In this document: positions 61,082 through 64,000 of the stretch, piece after piece
How positions within the stretch are numbered: the stretch's first letter is position 1
Layout: each line of letters begins with the position of its first letter
NCBI GenBank assembly: GCA_028551475.1
Contig: CM052355.1
Span: 27,617,580-27,681,579, forward strand
DNA: 64,000 nt
Source of the DNA: Casuarina equisetifolia
Taxonomy: Eukaryota > Streptophyta > Magnoliopsida > Fagales > Casuarinaceae
Direction of reading: 5' to 3'
Notes under the pieces: model-generated
Databases searched by the model: none
Seen by the model: the letters and a program-made list of their open reading frames with translations, nothing else
Told to the model about the DNA's origin: nothing
Position numbers and translations under genes: made by a program

Positions 61082-61354
61082 ATGGCGAGTTATACAACCG
61101 GGTTGATTTGTGATGGAGTTGCTCGGCCAAATACTTATAAAATTTTTACAGTGTGTCTTGTGCTGCAGATTATTTCAATAGGAGATCAAGCTTCGTTATT
61201 GGTGTTAGGGGGGTCACCACGTCATCAGGTCAACCTGCCATATCAGCAAGCGAAGATGCTGACGTGCCTTGCACGGATGAAGGAACCTCCAGCTTTTGAC
61301 GGACCCATTCTGATTGGGTTTGCAAATCAGTCAATAAATCCGACTCTAATTTAA
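61082..61354 (+). other. Conserved plus-strand ORF block upstream of A13
   Basis: The longest version, 90 codons open from MASYTTG to SINPTLI. Confidence 0.3.
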
Positions 61355-62299
61355 ATTCTGAACATTTCTCCAATGGTTTGGACACTCCAAAGATTCAAAC
61401 TCGGTCAAAACAATCATGTGTTGAGCCTCTCGACAACTCTTCCTCTACACGATTGTACTTTAATTTCTCCTATAAATGTGTATCAAATTCCAGGCGCTGT
61501 AATAAGTTGTAAATATACAAAAATTGCTCCACAAGCACCTTTAAAAATAAAAAATAAAAAAGCTGCCCGCGATAGAATTTTGGCCTCCTCTTCTTAGCCC
61601 CGGCCAACTCTTAGGATTCCTAAAATCCTAAGTTTTTGAATTAGAAGACACTATTAGGGACTAGCTTTCTCATTTTTCCAACCAACATCAATTTAATTGC
61701 TTTAGGATGTCTAAATATTCATGGAATTTACAAATATAGCTATAACCAAACCATTCTTTGATCTTTTTATAAAGAAGTATTGCTCGTATTTTTAACAATA
61801 TTCTTGTAGATTTTTCCTTCTTCTTGTAAATCTCAATTTTCTTTTGGTTGATTCCAAATCTCTTCAACATTTTTATAATTCTTGTTTCTACAATATATAT
61901 ATATATATATATATATAGTTTTGCATTTCAAAATGGAACAAATATTAGGAGTTTTAGGAAAACAATGAGAAATAATTCTAATAGTGGATTTGAATATTAG
62001 GAAAATAAGAATTATTGTACAATAAATGCACACACAATAACATATAGAACATTAAGAATTTTAGATGGTAAAAGAGAAATTAGCCCTCTAGTTTATGGAA
62101 CAAGAGTCAATGCTTTTGTACACTAATTTTTATTAATGGACATTTACATTTCCACCAAAAATAAAATTGATTTTTACTAGATGCTTTCATACGCATGGAG
62201 TAGCTAGAAAATGTCTCTTTTCTAATAGTTCTCACACTTTGGCCATTATGACAACTCATTACTTAGTAAGATGTTATTCCACTCCCAACCAATTGTATG
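61355..62299. other. A13 upstream spacer
   Basis: Contains the segment shared with A11 and a (TA)n microsatellite at about 61892-61917; no gene seen. Confidence 0.45.
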
Positions 62300-62610
62300 T
62301 CAGTTTTACTTATTTAAGTAATTAATATCTCACTTGCAGAAGTCATTTTATAGGCTTGAGCAAGCTTTGGGCAATAGTATACTAAGTTTATGGAAGCTTG
62401 CCTTTAGTCATGCCATGATTATGCTTTATACACTAGGAGATGTAGTTATTTATTCATCATCCTTCCCATTTACGTTGATAATATTTTTATTAGTGGAAAC
62501 ATCATCACTATCATTTTAGATTCTAAGTGGTACTTGCATTCAAGCTTTCATATGAAAGATATTGGTTAATACAAATATTTCATTAGTGCAAGATAACCCA
62601 TTTACATAAA
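62300..62610 (+). mobile_element. Copia RT relic, right end
   Basis: Start of the spacer relic (RT block and a YVDNIFISG version of the active site near 62470), cut off near 62610 where a minus-strand copia piece begins. Confidence 0.6.
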
Positions 62611-62639
62611 TATATAGACCTTTTCATTGAGATTATTAT

Positions 62640-63000
62640 GAAGGAATTCTAAACATCTATATGAAAGAAGAGCTAGTATGAACATCACAATAATAATAAT
62701 GAGCCAAATGGTGACATGTTTAGCAGTAGGCAAAAAGGTATCTTGGTAATTGAGGCCTTTTCATTAACTACAGTCATTGGCCATTAGTTGGCCTTATAAT
62801 GCTCAATGGAGACATTTGTATGGTACTTTACATTGTTAACCCATTTATAATTGATTGGATATTGATTAAGGGATAAAGGAACCACATCCTAGGTGTCATT
62901 AGTTTCAAGAGTAGCAAGCTCAATATCCAAGACATCAACCTAGTTAGGGTTTTTAATGGCCTTATGAAAGGAATAGGACTTAGGGATGGTAAAGAGAGAG
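62640..63000 (-). mobile_element. Copia RT N-terminal fragment (minus strand)
   Basis: The minus strand reads AIKNPN, VDVLDIELATLETNDT, DVVPLSLNQYPINYKWV and SIEHYKAN, matching the start of copia RT (W..A...E..ALE.N.TW.LV.LP...KPI..KWV). Stops are present. It is unrelated in orientation to the adjacent relic. Confidence 0.68.
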
Positions 63001-64000
63001 GCAATAAAGTGTTGGTAATGGGTTAACATTGGTTAAGAGAGATATAATTAGAAATGAGACAAAGGGAAGTGCAAGATGAAGAAAGCATGGTGTGACAAAG
63101 GTAGTCAATGGTTCAAATAGGTGGCTTAGTGGGGTGACCCAAATGATGGATTGTGGATAAAGGTGGAGTATGAAGACCAAGGTTAGATTGAAGGCTAGGT
63201 TGGTTAAGCAATAATGAGGGCACAAATGTAAAAGCTAAAGGATTGGCATCACTAGAAGGAAAAGGTACATAGGCGATGGAGCACACATAGAGTTTGGAAA
63301 AATAAGGTTGTCAACCCTATTAAAGTGTAATACTATATTAGAGCAAAAAGACCTATCACAAAATTTTAAGGTATTAGGTGAAAAAATCTTATCACTTATA
63401 ACCTTAAGGACCTATCCTCACAATTCTTATGTGGGACAACACCTACCTCTAACACCCTCTCTCATATGTATGTTGACATAAGTACTACCATGGATTAAAG
63501 CCGAACTTTAGGGCTTAAGGATTACAAAGTAAAGGTCCATCCTTAACTTTAATACCACATTATAAAATTAAAACATTGTAAGTATGAGAACCTTGTTGTA
63601 TTTATACTATCGTACCTAACTATACAATCCAAGGATCTTTACATAGACTAAAGACACTATATACAAGGAAAGCATAATATATAGGGAAAATATTTACATT
63701 AATAACACACTATATATTCGACAACATATATCATGGTATAATATTCCATTAACAATAAGTATTCTTCTCTTTATTACAAAATTCTGTATCTAGTAACTAG
63801 AGATTTATTACTTTGTACTTTTTTCATTTCTTCCCTATTCTCTTCTTAAAAGAGGTTGATATAATGCATAACATACAGGTACCCATTTGATGTGCATTAA
63901 CTTACAACCAAACACAGCCAATTGAGTTGGAAATTATTGAAACGGAAGAAGCATATAATAATCCAAATCAAAGTCTTGTACTAAATTTTAGAACTGAAAA
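63001..64000. other. Right edge: unassigned DNA, then B-type 3' flank
   Basis: 63001-63740 has no recognisable gene; a stretch near 63420-63460 resembles DNA around copia LTRs, but I could not confirm it. From about 63770 the sequence matches the 3' flank of the B-type genes (compare 3770-3960), so another B copy should begin just past 64000. Confidence 0.5.

Noticed and set aside
61892..61917. (TA)n run as a functional element
   Set aside because: Ordinary microsatellite.
62980..63225. 81-codon Leu/Pro-rich minus ORF
   Set aside because: No recognisable domain, not in the frame of the adjacent copia RT fragment, single copy; insufficient support.

Overview
The window is AT-rich nuclear DNA from a flowering plant, probably a eudicot. 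I could not identify the species. The evidence is GT-AG introns of about 100 nt, TATA boxes spaced as in plant promoters, an Athila-like Ty3/gypsy element primed by tRNA-Asp, Ty1/copia and L1-type LINE relics, and a captured piece of plant elongation factor 1-alpha. There is no sign of a prokaryotic or organellar genome. All reading was by eye.

The only apparently functional genes form one family: 13 tandem copies, all on the minus strand, of a small two-exon gene for a secreted single-LysM protein. The ancestral product is 96 residues: a 33-codon signal-peptide exon of 100 nt, a phase-1 intron of about 97-116 nt, and a 191-nt exon carrying the LysM domain with four cysteines. Two subtypes interleave. 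A-type copies end in GIVN (A1, A3, A6, A8, A11, A13); B-type copies end in GKVN (B2, B4, B5, B7, B9, B10, B12). Seven look intact: A1 (cut by the left edge), B2, A3, A8, A11, B12 and A13. Six are broken: B4, B5, A6, B7, B9 and B10.

The order A-B-A-B-B, A-B-A-B-B, A-B-A shows that blocks of several genes were duplicated. Shared derived marks agree: one LINE insertion sits in both A3-B4 and A8-B9, B4 and B9 share a stop at codon 3, and B5 and B10 share a stop, a 2-nt deletion and a dead splice donor. B-type flank at the right edge predicts another B copy just outside the window.

The 1-5 kb spacers are old repeated DNA, mainly a decayed plus-strand copia element (RT and RNase H recognisable), followed by a relic coding block of unknown origin with a helical, charged translation. 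Younger insertions sit on top: a nearly complete but dead Athila-like element (12258-22144) with a perfect target duplication, two solo LTRs of the same family (31839-33267, 48293-49633), two copies of a LINE fragment, and two copies of a minus-strand copia chimera holding a piece of EF1A (27368-29355, 56191-58827).

The LysM copies keep compact promoters: a TATA box about 70 nt before the ATG and a GCCGGC palindrome about 145-155 nt before it. The palindrome is intact in eight copies and mutated in B4, B5, B9, B10 and B12. Overall this is a birth-and-death cluster of apoplastic chitin- or glycan-binding candidates whose spacers act as a trap for retroelements.
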